Below, in pieces: positions 44,341 to 52,968 of a stretch of DNA of 64,000 nucleotides. Numbering within the stretch: the first letter of the stretch is position 1; every line of letters begins with the position of its first letter. The DNA comes from Streptomyces sp. NBC_01264 (GTDB lineage: Bacteria; Actinomycetota; Actinomycetes; Streptomycetales; Streptomycetaceae). Position numbers and translations under genes: made by a program. Under the pieces are notes generated by a model that did not search any database, was not told the DNA's origin, and worked only from the letters and a program-made list of their open reading frames with translations. Where the stretch lies: the NCBI RefSeq assembly GCF_026340675.1, contig NZ_JAPEOX010000003.1, positions 1-64,000 of the forward strand, in the 5' to 3' direction.

Positions 44341-44641
44341 TCGTCTTGCGGTTCGCGAAGAAGGCGGTCGCTTTTCCCAGTACCTCGATGGTCTGTTCCA
44401 TCTCGCGGACCTTGCGGCGCAGGCGCGCCAGCTCCTCGCGCTCGGCCGTGGTCAGCGCGCCCGCCGGCCCCTGGCCGCGGTCGGTCTTGTCCTGGTTGAC
44501 CCAGTTACGCAGTCCCTCGGGGCTCACGCCAATCTCCCGGGCGACCTCGGTGACCGTCTTGCCCGACGAGTGCACCAGGGCCACCGCGTCGCGCTTGAAC
44601 TCGGCCGTGTACCGCTTGCTCGTGTTGCTCTTCTTGCTCAC
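44336..44641 (-). CDS. IS3-family OrfA
   Basis: A 101-residue protein: MSKKSNTSKRYTAEFKRDAV, HTH (TVTEVAREIGVSPEGLRNWV), then a leucine-zipper-like helix (LARLRRKVREMEQTIEVLGK) ending ATAFFANRKTK, the usual OrfA end. It is intact and pairs with OrfB downstream. Confidence 0.9.
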   Translation of the reverse strand: MSKKSNTSKRYTAEFKRDAVALVHSSGKTVTEVAREIGVSPEGLRNWVNQDKTDRGQGPAGALTTAEREELARLRRKVREMEQTIEVLGKATAFFANRKTK

Positions 44642-45927
44642 TACCTGGGACTGCTTCCTCCGGGACTGTCCGTCCCAGTATCAGGCTGTCCAGCTCAGAG
44701 GGGGAACTTCACCGCAGCAGATCACCCGTCACCTCGCCCGCACCCATCCTGGCCAGACCGACATGAACGCCTGCCCGGAGACCATCTACCGCGCCCTCTA
44801 CCTCGGACTCCTGGACAAGCGCACCGCCCGGCTGAGGACCCGGCGCTCCCGCCGCAAGAAGCAGCGCCGCGGCATACCGTCCAAGAACGCCATCCCGAAC
44901 ATGCGGCCGGTCCACACCCGCCCCCGCGAGGCAGAGGCCAGACAACGAGCAGGGCACTGGGAGGGCGACCTCATCGTCGGAAAGGCACAGGCCTCCGCGA
45001 TCGGCACCCTGGTCGACCGTGCCACCCGCTACGTCCGGCTCATCCACCTGCCCCAAGGCTGGAAAGCTCCGCAGGTCCGCGACGCGCTCGTCGCCCAGAC
45101 CGCCGCCTGGCCCGCCTCGCTGCGGCGCACGCTCACCTGGGACCAGGGCCGAGAGCTCTACCACCATGAGGAAATAGAGGACCTCACCGGATTCCGGATC
45201 TACTTCTGCGACCCCCACTCGCCCTGGCAGCGAGGCACCAACGAGAACACAAACGGACTGCTCCGCGAGTACTTCCCGAAAGGCACGAACCTCTACCACT
45301 ACACCGCCCGCGACCTCGCGCAAGTCGAACGTGAGCTCAACGAGCGCCCCCGTCTGGTCCTCGGAGACCGAACACCGGCCGAGGCCATGAGACGCTGGTC
45401 AAGAGAACTCGCCTACTGCTGAGTCGCAACGATCAGTGGAAACCGCCAGGTATTGGCGTCCGGCCTCAGCCACGGCGAGACGTCCACCGCCAGGACCAGC
45501 CTGCCGTCCGCCGCCCTCGGCAGTGGCATCCCGGCCAGGGCCCGGCGCAGCCGGGCGACATCGATCCGGCCCTGGTTGAGACCGCCGTACAAACCACCGT
45601 GACCACGGCGGTGTTCAGGCGCGAGCGCGAGATCTACGAGCGTCCGCACCGGTCCGTCCGTGCACAGCAACGCGTCGCACAACTCGAACAAGGCATCGCC
45701 CCGCACGGTCAGACACGCGTACAACTCCGACCGGAAGTGTGACACTTCCGCGAACGCGTCCCGCAGGACGTCCTGCTCCATCAGACTCATGACCACGGCC
45801 TTCGCGCTGATCCGCTCTGTGACGGAGCCCAGGATCAAGCGAAGGCCGCCTTCGCGTCCGCTGAACTGCGAAAACGCCGACCAAGTGCGAGTCGCGTTCG
45901 ACATCGGACCATAAACGACAAGCTGAG

Positions 45928-46082
45928 GGGAAGCGGAAGTACAGCCACACACAGTGCGAAATGATCTCGGCCGGGTAGCGGTGATTCGTGTACGACGGCA
46001 CCACAGACGACACGAACCCCAACCCTCCCGGACACGGACAACCCGAAGATCATCCCAGACCGCCGGACAAGGTGACAGTGCC
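45928..46082 (-). pseudogene. IS6 5' fragment (main subtype)
   Basis: The minus strand reads from an IS6 tip at 46082 through FVSSVVPSYTNHRYPAEIIS and HCVWLYFRF, cut at 45928 by the NF041680-type element end. Its outer tip is close to the aldolase gene and may affect its promoter. Confidence 0.82.
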
Positions 46083-46229
46083 CTCGCGGAAGGCGGCGAG
46101 GGTGGCGTCGGCGTCATGGCCGCCCTCGGCCGAGGGAAGAGTCGCACGGGCGGTCCCCGGGTCTTGCTCTACGCTTCCAGTGGACTCATCATGTGGGTCC
46201 AATGGACGCATAGTGGAGTGAGGCGCGGC

Positions 46230-47117
46230 GTGGGCCAGGCGACGAACACCCAAGGGCACCACCGGACGGACACGGAGACGAGCCCGGCGGCAGGGTCTGT
46301 ACAAGGGACCGCGAGCGGGGACGGGCTGCGCGGCAGTGTGTTCGTGCCGCGTCAGGAGAACCTCGAACTGTCCTTGCCGCCCGTCTTCACCGACCCGGCG
46401 GCGGAGCGCGAGCACCGCAAGCAGAGGCTCGCCGGCGCCTGCCGCGTCTTCGGCCGGCTCGGCTTCTCCGAAGGGGTGACGGGACACATCACCGTGCGGG
46501 ACCCCGAGTACCCGGACATGTTCTGGGTCAACCCGTTCGGCATGTCCTTCCGGCACATCCGAGTCTCCGATCTGATCCTCGTCGACCACGAGGGACAGGT
46601 ACGCCATGGCAGGCGCCCGGTTAACCGGGCCGGATTCGTCATCCATTCGGCCGTCCACGCCGCCCGCCCCGACGTGGTCGCCGCCTGCCACGCCCACGCC
46701 CTCCACGGGAAGGCATTCTCCAGTCTGGGACGCCTACTGGACCCCATCACCCAGGACGCGTGCGCCCTGTACGAGCAGCACATCGTCCACCGCGACGGCG
46801 CCGGCGCTGTGGTGGTCGAGGAAGAGGCCGGCCGGGAGCTGGCGGCGGGGCTGGGGCCGCACAAGGCGGTCATCCACCAGAACCACGGCATCTTCACCGT
46901 CGGCGAATCGGTCGACGAGGCGGCCTGGTGGTTCATCTCCATGGAGCGCAGCGCCCAGGCGCAGCTGCTGGCTGAGGCGGCGGGCACGCCGCATCTGATC
47001 GACCCCGAGGCGGCCCGGCACACCCGGGACCAGACGGGGTTCCCCCTCGCCGGGTGGTTCTCCTTCCAGCCCCTCTGGGACGAGATCGTCCGCGCGGAAC
47101 CCGACTTCTTCGAGTAG
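46230..47117 (+). CDS. class II aldolase/adducin-family protein
   Basis: A 295-residue protein. The aldolase/adducin fold shows in ACRVFGRLGFSEGVTGHITV, MFWVNPFGMSFRHIRVSDLI, the metal-binding AACHAHALHGKAFSS and AVIHQNHGIFTVGESVDEAA; the histidines that bind zinc in fuculose aldolase-type enzymes are present. Relatives cleave sugar phosphates or act in other C-C bond reactions. GTG 46230 is chosen because GGAGTGAGG lies just upstream; an ATG at 46192 would add a non-conserved segment. It starts an operon with a TetR gene (9 bp on) and an alpha/beta hydrolase gene. Confidence 0.8.
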   Translation: MGQATNTQGHHRTDTETSPAAGSVQGTASGDGLRGSVFVPRQENLELSLPPVFTDPAAEREHRKQRLAGACRVFGRLGFSEGVTGHITVRDPEYPDMFWVNPFGMSFRHIRVSDLILVDHEGQVRHGRRPVNRAGFVIHSAVHAARPDVVAACHAHALHGKAFSSLGRLLDPITQDACALYEQHIVHRDGAGAVVVEEEAGRELAAGLGPHKAVIHQNHGIFTVGESVDEAAWWFISMERSAQAQLLAEAAGTPHLIDPEAARHTRDQTGFPLAGWFSFQPLWDEIVRAEPDFFE

Positions 47118-47126
47118 GCACCGCTC

Positions 47127-47897
47127 ATGACTCCGTCCCCCGAAACCGCCGACGGCGGCCCCGAGACCGACGCCAAGGTCGAAGCCGAAGCCTCCGAGCC
47201 CGGATCTCCCGCCTGGTGGCAGGCCCGCTACGCCGCAAGGGACCGGCGCCGGCCCCGCCAGGGCGGGCTGACACTCGACCGGATCACCGCGGCCGCGCTC
47301 GAACTGGCCGACCGCGAGGGTCTGGAGGCACTCACGATGCGCCGGCTCGGCGAGCACCTCGAGGTCCGCCACACCTCCCTCTACCGGCACGTCGCGAGCC
47401 GTGAGGAGCTGCTGATCGCGACGGTCGACCAGATGCTTGGCGAGATCAGGCTGCCCGGTCCCGGCGGGGACTGGCGGGCCGGACTGGAAGACGGAGCCCG
47501 GGAGTTCCGCCGGGTCCTCGCGGCGCACCCGGCGGTCGTACCCCTGCTGACCACTGGTCAGTTGCTGGGGCCCAACGCCCTGCGGGCCCGCGAGCACGCC
47601 CTCGCCCACCTCCTCGCGCACGGGTGGGCCCCGCAGTCCGCCGTCCAGGTCTACTTCACGGTCACGCACTTCGTGATCGGCGCCGCCGTGCTCGACTCCG
47701 GCGGCGCGGCCCGCACGGCTGGCCAGCGTGCCGCGATGGCCGATCTGTTCGCTTCCCTCTCGCCCCGCACCCACCCAGTCGTCCACCAGCACGCCGAGCT
47801 ACTCAACTCCCTTGACTCAGAGGCCGAGTTCGAGTTCGGGCTGCGGGCACTGCTGTTTGGACTGGGCCGACTGAACTCCGAGGAGGCACCGCGATGA
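47127..47897 (+). CDS. TetR-family regulator with C-terminal TetR_C domain
   Basis: A 256-residue protein with a 45-residue acidic, Pro-rich extension, then RQGGLTLDRITAAALELADR and the HTH LTMRRLGEHLEVRHTSLYRH followed by VASREELLIATVDQML. The ligand domain resembles TetR(D)-type proteins (VYFTVTHFVIGAAVLDSGG). It lies between the aldolase and hydrolase genes and ends inside the ATGA of the latter, so it probably represses this operon in response to a substrate or drug. The partner ligand is unknown. Confidence 0.85.
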   Translation: MTPSPETADGGPETDAKVEAEASEPGSPAWWQARYAARDRRRPRQGGLTLDRITAAALELADREGLEALTMRRLGEHLEVRHTSLYRHVASREELLIATVDQMLGEIRLPGPGGDWRAGLEDGAREFRRVLAAHPAVVPLLTTGQLLGPNALRAREHALAHLLAHGWAPQSAVQVYFTVTHFVIGAAVLDSGGAARTAGQRAAMADLFASLSPRTHPVVHQHAELLNSLDSEAEFEFGLRALLFGLGRLNSEEAPR

Positions 47898-48769
47898 CCG
47901 GCGAACGCGTCCTGCCGCCGCTGCGCGGCTGGGCTGAGGGCGGCGGCTTGCTGCGGATCGATACCCACTCGGTCTTCGTACGGCAGGACGGGCCCGAGGG
48001 CGGCGCGCCAGTCACCCTCGTGCACGGATTCCCCACCTCTTCCCACGACTGGGCCGCCGTCGTCCCGGCGCTGGCGGCGGCCGGGTTGCGGGTCACCACG
48101 CTGGACCTGCTCGGCTTCGGGGAGAGCGACAAGCCCCGGCGCCACCGCTATTCGGTGCTTTACCAGGCTTCGCTGGTCGAGGAGGTCTGGCGGCGGTGCG
48201 CAATCGGTAGCACCGCGCTGGTCGCGCACGACTACGGGGTGAGCGTCGGCCAGGAGCTGCTGGCCCGTGACCCGGCCCGGATCACGCGCATGGCCTGGCT
48301 CAACGGGGGCCTCTACCCCGATCTGCACCGGCCCGTACCGGTACAGCGCCTGCTGCACGGACCGCTGGGGCCGCTGCTGGCTCTCTTCACCACGGAGCGG
48401 CAGTTCGCCGCGACCCTGCGCTCCGTACTGGGGCGGTCGGTTCACGAGGAGGACGTCCACGATCTGTGGGCGGCCGCCTCCCGCGACGGCGGTCACCACC
48501 TCGCCCCGCGCCTGCTGCGCTACATCGACGAGCGCCGCATGCACGCCGCGCGCTGGACCGCGGCACTGGAGGGCTACGCCGGGCCCGCCCTGTTCGTGTG
48601 GGGGCCGGCCGACCCGATCAGCGGGGGACACGTACTCACCCGGATCCGGGAGCGCATTCCGCAGGCCCGTGTCGTGGAGCTCGCCGGGCCACGTGCCGTC
48701 GGGCACTACCCGCAGCTGGAGGATCCCGAGGCGGTCGCCACAGCCCTCACCGGGTTCCTGGCGCCCTGA
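47894..48769 (+). CDS. alpha/beta hydrolase with aspartate nucleophile
   Basis: A 291-residue protein. The oxyanion region is LVHGFPTSSHDW, the nucleophile elbow ALVAHDYGVSVG with Asp113 in place of serine, the acid Asp240 in VWGPADPISGG, and the base His271 in AVGHYPQLEDP. An aspartate at the elbow is found in epoxide hydrolases and haloalkane dehalogenases rather than esterases. The ATG overlaps the TetR stop (ATGA). The operon context suggests catabolism or detoxification of a compound also handled by the aldolase-like protein. Confidence 0.85.
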   Translation: MTGERVLPPLRGWAEGGGLLRIDTHSVFVRQDGPEGGAPVTLVHGFPTSSHDWAAVVPALAAAGLRVTTLDLLGFGESDKPRRHRYSVLYQASLVEEVWRRCAIGSTALVAHDYGVSVGQELLARDPARITRMAWLNGGLYPDLHRPVPVQRLLHGPLGPLLALFTTERQFAATLRSVLGRSVHEEDVHDLWAAASRDGGHHLAPRLLRYIDERRMHAARWTAALEGYAGPALFVWGPADPISGGHVLTRIRERIPQARVVELAGPRAVGHYPQLEDPEAVATALTGFLAP

Positions 48770-49063
48770 GCTTGACGTTTAACCTGGCAGGTCACCCGAC
48801 TTGCTGATCTGCGGTTCTTCCCCGGACAGCGGGGGCGGCCGTTCTCCACCCTTCGAGATGTCGAGTCACGAAGCACGAGAGAACGGCCGCTGCTCAAGAG
48901 TTTCCCTGCCGCCCCGTCCTCAATCGAGGTGTTGGACATCTTGTCAGCGACGGGAACGCTCGGGTCCACGGGAGAGTGATGTCGCTGAGTTTCGAGAACA
49001 CCTCGGTGCTTGCTTCGGGACCATGGTTGTGCTCTGAACGGCGAGGGGGCCCGGGTGCTGCCG
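48770..49063. other. intergenic region with a large stem-loop
   Basis: No complete gene. GCGGCCGTTCTC (48835-48846) and its inverse (48879-48890) form a 12-bp stem with a smaller inner stem (CTTCG/CGAAG at 48851-48855 and 48869-48873). A short plus-strand frame after it (LLKSFPAAPSSIEVLDILSA) has the look of a transposase start, but I could not assign it. Confidence 0.45.
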
Positions 49064-49098
49064 AAGGGTGCTGTCACGTTGTCGGTGGTGTGAGCTCT
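49064..49098 (+). repeat. IS6 left-tip scrap
   Basis: GGGTGCTGTCACGTTGTCGG and a few following bases of an IS6 left end, directly followed by a complete IS6 copy. Confidence 0.7.
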
Positions 49099-49961
49099 GG
49101 GGGCTGTCACGTTGTCGGGGTGGGGTGGGGTGATCTTCGGGTTGCCTGTTCGGGGAGGGGACCGTCGTGTCGTCTGCGGTGCCGTCGTACGCGAATCACC
49201 GCTACCCGGTGGAGATCATTTCGCACTGCGTGTGGCTGTACTTCCGTTTCCCGCTCAGCTTCCGCGAGGTCGAGGAGCTCATGCTGGAGCGGGGCGTGTT
49301 CGTCTCCTACAAGACTGTGCGCCGCTGGTGCCTGAAATTCGGCCAGGCCTATGCCAACGCGCTGCGCCGACGACGCCCGCAACCCGGCGACAAATGGCAT
49401 CTCGACGAGGTCTTCGTCAAGATCAACGGGGTGCAGAAGTACTTGTGGCGGGCCGTCGACCAGGACGGCAACGTCCTCGACATCCTGGTCCAAAACCGGC
49501 GTGACAAGGCCGCGGCCAGGCGCTTCTTCCGCCGGCTCCTGACCACCACCAGGCGGGTGCCCCGGGTGATCGTCACCGACAAGCTCCGTTCCTACGGGGC
49601 TGCGCACCGTGAGGTGATGCCCTCAGTGGAACACCGCTCGCACAAGGGCTTGAACAACCCGGCCGAGAACTCCCACCAGCCCACCCGGCAACGGGCACGC
49701 GCGATGAAGGGCTTCCGCACGGTCGGCGCAGCGCAACGGTTCCTGTCCGCGTTCACCGGAATCTCACCCCACTTCCGCCCCCACCGCCACCTCATGACCG
49801 CCAGCTGCCACCGCTTCGAAATGAGCCTCCGCTTCACCATCTGGAACCACATCACCGGCAGCACCGGCCTGCCCGCCACGGCCTGAACCACAGCCCCCAC
49901 CGGACCTCGCACACCCTGACGCACCATCAAACGATCATGGGCGTGACAAGGTGACAATGCC
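49099..49961 (+). mobile_element. IS6-family element (main subtype), intact
   Basis: Tips GGGGCTGTCACGTTGTCGG at 49099 and an inverted, more diverged copy ending at 49961, enclosing one intact gene. Its right end truncates an ISL3 transposase gene. Confidence 0.85.
49167..49886 (+). CDS. IS6-family transposase, intact
   Basis: A 239-residue protein with the same layout as the copy at 7167: MSSAVPSYANHRYPVEII, KWHLDEVFVKINGVQKY, RVIVTDKLRSYGAAHRE and LNNPAENSHQPTRQRARAMK. The Arg before the catalytic Ala-Glu is Pro here, a change whose effect is unknown. GTG 49167 is the conserved start. Confidence 0.92.
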   Translation: MSSAVPSYANHRYPVEIISHCVWLYFRFPLSFREVEELMLERGVFVSYKTVRRWCLKFGQAYANALRRRRPQPGDKWHLDEVFVKINGVQKYLWRAVDQDGNVLDILVQNRRDKAAARRFFRRLLTTTRRVPRVIVTDKLRSYGAAHREVMPSVEHRSHKGLNNPAENSHQPTRQRARAMKGFRTVGAAQRFLSAFTGISPHFRPHRHLMTASCHRFEMSLRFTIWNHITGSTGLPATA

Positions 49962-50472
49962 CGCGGTACCCGTCACCCACCTCCTGCACGAGATCAAGGA
50001 ACTCGGTTGCACCGGAAGCGCGAACCTCCTGGCCCGCTACATCACCCAGGGCCGCGTCGAAGCCGACCACGCCACCCTCTCCCCGCGCCGCGTCACCCGA
50101 CTCCTGATCACCAACCCCACCCACCTGCGAGAAGAACAACGGATACTGCGGGACCAGCTCACCGCGGCCTGCCCGGAAATGACCGCCCTCGCCGCCGCCG
50201 TGCGTGACTTCACCACGATGCTCACCCCGGCACCCGACAACACCGCGGCGCTGACCGGCTGGATCACCCGAGTCCGGGCAGAGAACCTGCCCTTCCTCCA
50301 CTCCTACGCCACCGGACTCCAACGCGACCGCGCAGCCGTCGACGCCGCTGTGACCCTGCCCTGGCACAACGGCCGCACCGAAGGCGTCAACAACAAGATC
50401 AAGCTGATCAAGCGCCAGACCTACGGCCGCGCCGGACACCGCCTCCTACGACAACGCATCCTGCTCAGCTGA
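49962..50472 (+). pseudogene. ISL3-family transposase, C-terminal fragment
   Basis: An in-frame C-terminus: HLLHEIKELGCTGSANLLAR, ITNPTHLREEQRILRDQLTA, then the DDE end VTLPWHNGRTEGVNNKIKLI and KRQTYGRAGHRLLRQRILLS, stop at 50472. The glutamate in GRTEGVNN is retained but the two aspartates were upstream, lost at the IS6 tip. Confidence 0.88.
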
Positions 50473-50536
50473 CCTCAGCCCCTACAACGATCAACGCCTA
50501 CGAAAATCTTGTAAGAGCCAAATCGCTGACACGCCC

Positions 50537-50558
50537 CCGCCGACAACGTGACAACGCC
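50537..50558. repeat. IS6 right-tip scrap
   Basis: CGCCGACAACGTGACAACGCC, a lone copy of the IS6 right tip between the ISL3 remnant and the next gene. Confidence 0.65.
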
Positions 50559-50613
50559 GTGTGGGGTTGTCGGTCTCGAGTCCGGTCTGTGGGGTCGTTC
50601 TACACTCCCGCGG

Positions 50614-51495
50614 GTGAGACTCGCGACGTTTAATATCCTGCATGGTCGGCCGGTCAGCGCTGGTCAGCCGGTTTGGCCTGGTGTTTCCGCGCGTGGGCTG
50701 CTCGCCGACGCTGTCGAATCTCTGGGCGTCGATGTCCTGGTGCTACAGGAAGTCGATCGGTTCCAGGAGCGTTCTGGCCGAGTTGACCAGGCAGCTGCTG
50801 CGGCGGCGGGCATGGGCGCGGGCGACTGGCGGTATGCGTCAGCATTGCATGGCGTCCCGGTACCAGGCCGGGGGTGGGCACTCGACCCGGAAGTCCCTGG
50901 TCTACGCGTGTATGGCCCGGGGGATGCTGCGGCTCGGGGCGGCGGCTCTTCGCATGGCCTTGCCTTGCTCTGCCGGCTCCCGGTACGTAGATGGTATGCG
51001 CGGCAGCTGGCGCCGGTGAGCGTGCGGATGCCGCTGCGTGTGGCGGGGCGGCCCGGTCTGGCCTGGGCGCAGGATCGGCCGCGCGCCGCACTGGCCGCTG
51101 TGGTGGAGGGGGAATACGGCCTGTTCACGGTGGTGGCGGTGCATCTGTCCTTTGTTCCCGGCTGGAACGCGGTCCAGCTTGCAGGGATCCGCCGCTGGGT
51201 ATCTGTCCTGCCGGGACCGCACATCGTGGCGGGCGACTTCAACATGGTGGGACCGCTTCCCCGGCTGGTGCTAGCCGCGACCACGCGGATGGACCATCCG
51301 ACCCGCCGCGGGACGAGCGGCTGCAGCGCCTGGCGGGACCTGGGTGGCGAGCCCACCTATCCGTCCCATCGTCCGCGGGTGCGGTTCGACCGTATTCTGA
51401 CGGCCGGGATTTCCTCGGGTGCGGTGCGCGGTATGAGCTCACCGTCCATGCCGTTCTCGGACCACAAGCCGCTCGTGACCGAGCTGGCCTGGTGA
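50614..51495 (+). CDS. endonuclease/exonuclease/phosphatase-family enzyme
   Basis: A 293-residue EEP-fold protein. Metal and catalytic motifs are RLATFNILHG (Asn), DVLVLQEVD (Glu), GPHIVAGDFNMVG (Asp/Asn) and the closing SDHKPLVTELAW (Asp-His). A central strand pair (YGLFTVVAVHLSFVPGWNAV) matches the fold. Members hydrolyse phosphodiesters in DNA, RNA, phospholipids or inositol phosphates; substrate not readable. There is no signal peptide, so it acts in the cytoplasm. GTG 50614 starts right at the conserved RLATFN, arguing for this start. It is a lone gene between IS6 elements. Confidence 0.88.
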   Translation: MRLATFNILHGRPVSAGQPVWPGVSARGLLADAVESLGVDVLVLQEVDRFQERSGRVDQAAAAAAGMGAGDWRYASALHGVPVPGRGWALDPEVPGLRVYGPGDAAARGGGSSHGLALLCRLPVRRWYARQLAPVSVRMPLRVAGRPGLAWAQDRPRAALAAVVEGEYGLFTVVAVHLSFVPGWNAVQLAGIRRWVSVLPGPHIVAGDFNMVGPLPRLVLAATTRMDHPTRRGTSGCSAWRDLGGEPTYPSHRPRVRFDRILTAGISSGAVRGMSSPSMPFSDHKPLVTELAW

Positions 51496-51623
51496 TCTGG
51501 CCAGCTCGGGTGCTGCTCCAGCGGAACGAGGACGCGATTTTGATGCAGCTCCTTTCGAGGGACAGGCTGAGCTGGGCATTTGTCGGTTCGGCTCGACTGC
51601 CGGTCGTGGAGATCCTTTCGGAA

Positions 51624-52485
51624 GGCCTTGTCACGTTGCCGGCTGCATGATCGTGTGATGGTGTGTCAGGTTGTGGTGGGGCCGGGGCGGGGCTGTGGTT
51701 CAGGCCGTGGCGGGCATGCCGGCGGCTCCGGTGATGTGGTTCCAGATGGTGAAACGGACGGTCATCTCGAAGCGGTACCGGCCGGCGGTCATCAGGTGGC
51801 GGTGGGGCCGGAAGTGGGGTGAGACCCGGTGAACGCGGCCAGGAACCGCTGCGCGCCTCCGACGCTGCAGAACCCCTTCATCGCGCGTTCCTGCTGGCGC
51901 GTGGGCTGGTGGGAGTTCTCCGCCCGGTTGTTCAACCCCTTGTGCGCACGGTGCTCCACCGAGGGCATCACCTCCCGGTGCGCCGCCTCGTACGACTTCA
52001 GCTTGTCCGTGACGGCCACCCGGGGTACCTGCCCGGTCGTGGTGAGGAACCGGCGGAAGAAACGCCCGGCCGCAGCCTTGTCACGCCGGCTCTGCACCAG
52101 GATGTCCAGGACGTTGCCGTCCTGGTCGACGGCCCGCCACAGGTACTTCTGCACCCCGCTGATTTTGACGAACACCTCGTCGAGATGCCATTTGTCACCG
52201 GACTTGGGGCGCCTGCGGCGCAGTGCGTTGGCGTAGGTCTGCCCGAACTTCAGGCACCACCGGCGGATGCTCTCGTGGGACACCACGACGCCGCGCTCGA
52301 GCATCATCTCCTCCACCTCGCGGTAACTGAGCGGGAAGCGGAAGTACAGCCACACACAGTGCGAAATGATCTCCACCGGGTAGCGACGGTTCGCGTACGA
52401 CGGCACCACGGACCACACGATCGCCACCTCCCCAGCGGATAACCCGAAGATCATCCCAGACCGCCACCGACAACGTGACAGCACC
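51624..52485 (-). mobile_element. IS6-family element (main subtype), defective
   Basis: Tips GGCCTTGTCACGTTGCCGG (51624) and, inverted, GGTGCTGTCACGTTGTCGG (to 52485). The gene runs on the minus strand. Confidence 0.85.
51700..52418 (-). pseudogene. IS6 transposase, frameshifted near the end
   Basis: From GTG 52418 the frame is normal (VPSYANRRYPVEIISHC, KWHLDEVFVKISGVQKY, RVAVTDKLKSYEAAHRE, NNRAENSHQPTRQQERAMK) to LAAFTG. One base is missing in ACCGGGTCTCACC, so the last 40 residues (PHFRPHRHLMTAGRYRFEM to the stop at 51700) are in another frame. All catalytic residues precede the shift. Confidence 0.85.
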
Positions 52486-52580
52486 CGCCGCCGGCATGCC
52501 CTCCACGTCCTGAGCAACCAGCCGCCGACGGCTTCCTCACACCCCCAGAGATCACACCACCGACAACGTGACAGCACCCC
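52486..52580 (+). repeat. IS6 3' tip fragment
   Basis: The last bases of a transposase gene (GCCGGCATGCCCTCCACGTC), its spacer and a right tip ACCGACAACGTGACAGCACC, directly following the previous IS6 copy. Confidence 0.7.
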
Positions 52581-52594
52581 CGTGACAGTGCCAT

Positions 52595-52626
52595 CGATCG
52601 GCTTATCCGATCAGATAAGCCGATCG
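52595..52626. promoter_or_regulatory. 13-bp inverted repeat, possible operator
   Basis: CGATCGGCTTATC (52595-52607) and GATAAGCCGATCG (52614-52626) are perfect inverse copies with a 6-base spacer. The half-site is unusually AT-containing for this DNA, which fits an operator for a dimeric repressor; it lies about 340 bases before the secreted-protein gene. Confidence 0.5.
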
Positions 52627-52968
52627 GTTGATTGTGTGGGCGGGGCTGGGCCAGGACAGTTGCGGCCAAGGTGTCCGGTACCACAACTCAGTCTAAATGG
52701 AGACCAGTTGAGGTCTGTTACTGGACTTTCCGGCCGTACTGGGTGCCCCGCAGGGCTACGGACCAGCCTGTATGGGCCCCTGAAAACCCGTTCACTTGCC
52801 AGGCCAGGCGGCAGGTCTGGCCGTGGGCGTGACGTATGAGATGGGCCGGCATCCCGGCCTTCCGGGTCGATGACTCGGCGGTGCGCGATATCACCGTCAC
52901 CCGGGCTCTGTGAACACCGACGTCGGCGACAGCGGCAGTGCTGTCGCCCTACTTTCCAGGAGACTTCG

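Larger units (their letters stand above)
43389..44711 (-). mobile_element. IS3-family insertion sequence
   Basis: The ends TGAAGTTCCCCC (43389) and its inverse (to 44711) enclose OrfA and OrfB on the minus strand. No matching target duplication is visible, consistent with the deletion in the surrounding IS30 gene. Confidence 0.88.
43109..45422 (+). pseudogene. IS30 transposase, split by IS3 with internal loss
   Basis: The N-terminal part (43109-43388) reads SVPKRYFELRRGGLKGAAAA, then IAIAEGLLAGRTPGQISQEI and KHRS. After the IS3 element it resumes at QQITRHLARTHPGQTDMNAC, ETIYRALYLGLL, GHWEGDLIVGKAQASAIGT, LTWDQGRELYHH and RGTNENTNGLLREYFPKGTN to a stop at 45422. The stretch between the HTH and PQQITRHL that other IS30 proteins have is missing, so IS3 insertion was accompanied by a deletion. 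Inactive. Confidence 0.85.
43063..45447 (+). mobile_element. IS30-family element interrupted by IS3
   Basis: The ends GGCGGTTTCCATCGGTGGTC (43063) and, inverted, GGCGGTTTCCACTGATCGTT (to 45447) match. AGG flanks both sides (43060-43062 and 45448-45450), a 3-bp duplication as expected for IS30. It lies in the NF041680-type transposase gene and contains the IS3 element 43389-44711. Confidence 0.85.
41927..45790 (-). pseudogene. NF041680-type transposase split by IS30
   Basis: The N-terminal part (45790-45448) reads MEQDVLRDAFAEVSHFRSEL, LALAPEHRRGHGGLYGGLNQ, LVLAVDVSPWLRPDANT. The C-terminal part (43059-41927) continues CADRAFCHTFGRGVGKHQMV, then ILVVLDAGYDAPRIAHLL, WDRLHPRLTRRAAWLAHG and FDLEHTFRLFKQTLGWTKPR. 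Removing the IS30 element plus one 3-bp duplicate joins them exactly as NTCADR, giving 491 residues in one frame. Catalytic acids (AVDVSPW, VVLDAGYD, DLEHTFR) are all retained, so only the insertion kills it. Confidence 0.82.
41914..45927 (-). mobile_element. NF041680-type transposable element carrying nested IS30 and IS3
   Basis: Inverted ends CTGAGCTTGTCGTTTAT (41914) and, inverted, CTCAGCTTGTCGTTTAT (to 45927) bound a transposase gene split by an IS30 element, itself split by IS3. The family name is recalled from NCBI naming and was not checked. The right end abuts an IS6 5' fragment. Confidence 0.75.
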
